Part shown: positions 62,176-64,000 of the stretch, one piece after another
Layout of the letters: each line of letters opens with the position of its first letter
How positions within the stretch are numbered: position 1 is the first letter of the stretch
Source of the DNA: Occultella glacieicola
Lineage (GTDB): Bacteria > Actinomycetota > Actinomycetes > Actinomycetales > Beutenbergiaceae
Length of the DNA: 64,000 nucleotides
Direction of reading: 5' to 3'
Assembly: GCF_004353825.1 (NCBI RefSeq)
Contig: NZ_SMNA01000003.1
Coordinates: 248,001-312,000 of the forward strand
Program-made: the position numbers and the translations under genes
Notes under the pieces: generated by a model
Seen by the model: only the letters and a program-made list of their open reading frames with translations
What the model was told of the DNA's origin: nothing
Databases searched by the model: none

Positions 62176-64000
<1,825 letters not shown>

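Overview
The window is very GC-rich, densely coded DNA from an actinomycete. It most resembles Micrococcales of the Cellulomonas/Beutenbergia/Ruania type. Grounds for this are strong GC bias at third positions, frequent GTG starts, 4-base stop/start overlaps, a GlgE-type alpha-glucan pathway, SCO2322-type and SHOCT proteins, and many transcripts that look leaderless. No rRNA, tRNA, CRISPR array, integrase or intact insertion sequence was seen, so this reads as chromosomal core DNA with catabolic and surface-protein islands.

Layout. 0-5.5 kb: MscS channel, 5-oxoprolinase genes pxpABC, a SHOCT protein, a DUF6325-like protein, and a divergent TetR/VOC pair around a perfect inverted repeat. 5.4-10.7 kb: a four-gene, end-to-end overlapping ECF transporter operon (secreted SCO2322-like protein, EcfT, double-ATPase EcfA, S component) behind a clear cobalamin riboswitch, with a PduO-type cobalamin adenosyltransferase transcribed away from it; this is a B12 uptake and activation locus. 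10.8-18.6 kb: a sugar operon (ABC transporter ATPase, permease and binding protein, then a Gfo/Idh/MocA dehydrogenase and a TIM-barrel isomerase) ending in a strong hairpin, divergent from a ROK repressor. A decayed MFS transporter tail follows.

18.7-25.6 kb: M17 aminopeptidase, AbgT transporter and an SLC13/TrkA-C permease that appears to start with ATC, then a phosphoesterase, a small conserved protein and a lipoprotein. 25.7-36.6 kb: ligA, small membrane proteins, mnmA with its cysteine desulfurase, a methyltransferase remnant, a membrane-anchored beta-propeller protein, a flavin monooxygenase and an EamA transporter. 36.6-41.3 kb: a 1336-residue LPXTG surface protein with near-identical internal repeats, divergent from a phage-tail-collar protein. 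41.4-47.7 kb: regulator/effector pairs (HTH-VWA, MarR-EamA, HxlR with two tandem imine-reductase-like genes), each with visible operator dyads.

47.7-50.4 kb: etfB-etfA-phosphotransferase. 50.4-64 kb: glycogen and trehalose metabolism (glgX, glgP, glgE, treS; treS runs off the window), interrupted by an FAD dehydrogenase, a GNAT protein, trpS and a frameshifted AbiEi/DUF559-like pseudogene. GlgX and GlgP break down alpha-glucan, while GlgE and TreS link maltose-1-phosphate, maltose and trehalose to glucan building.

Most promising for follow-up: the B12 locus with its anchored secreted partner, the tandem imine reductases carrying different catalytic residues, the repeat-rich LPXTG/tail-collar pair, the ATC start, and a set of leaderless promoters with a fixed spacing between -10 box and start codon. 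I did not find a clearly unprecedented multi-gene system.
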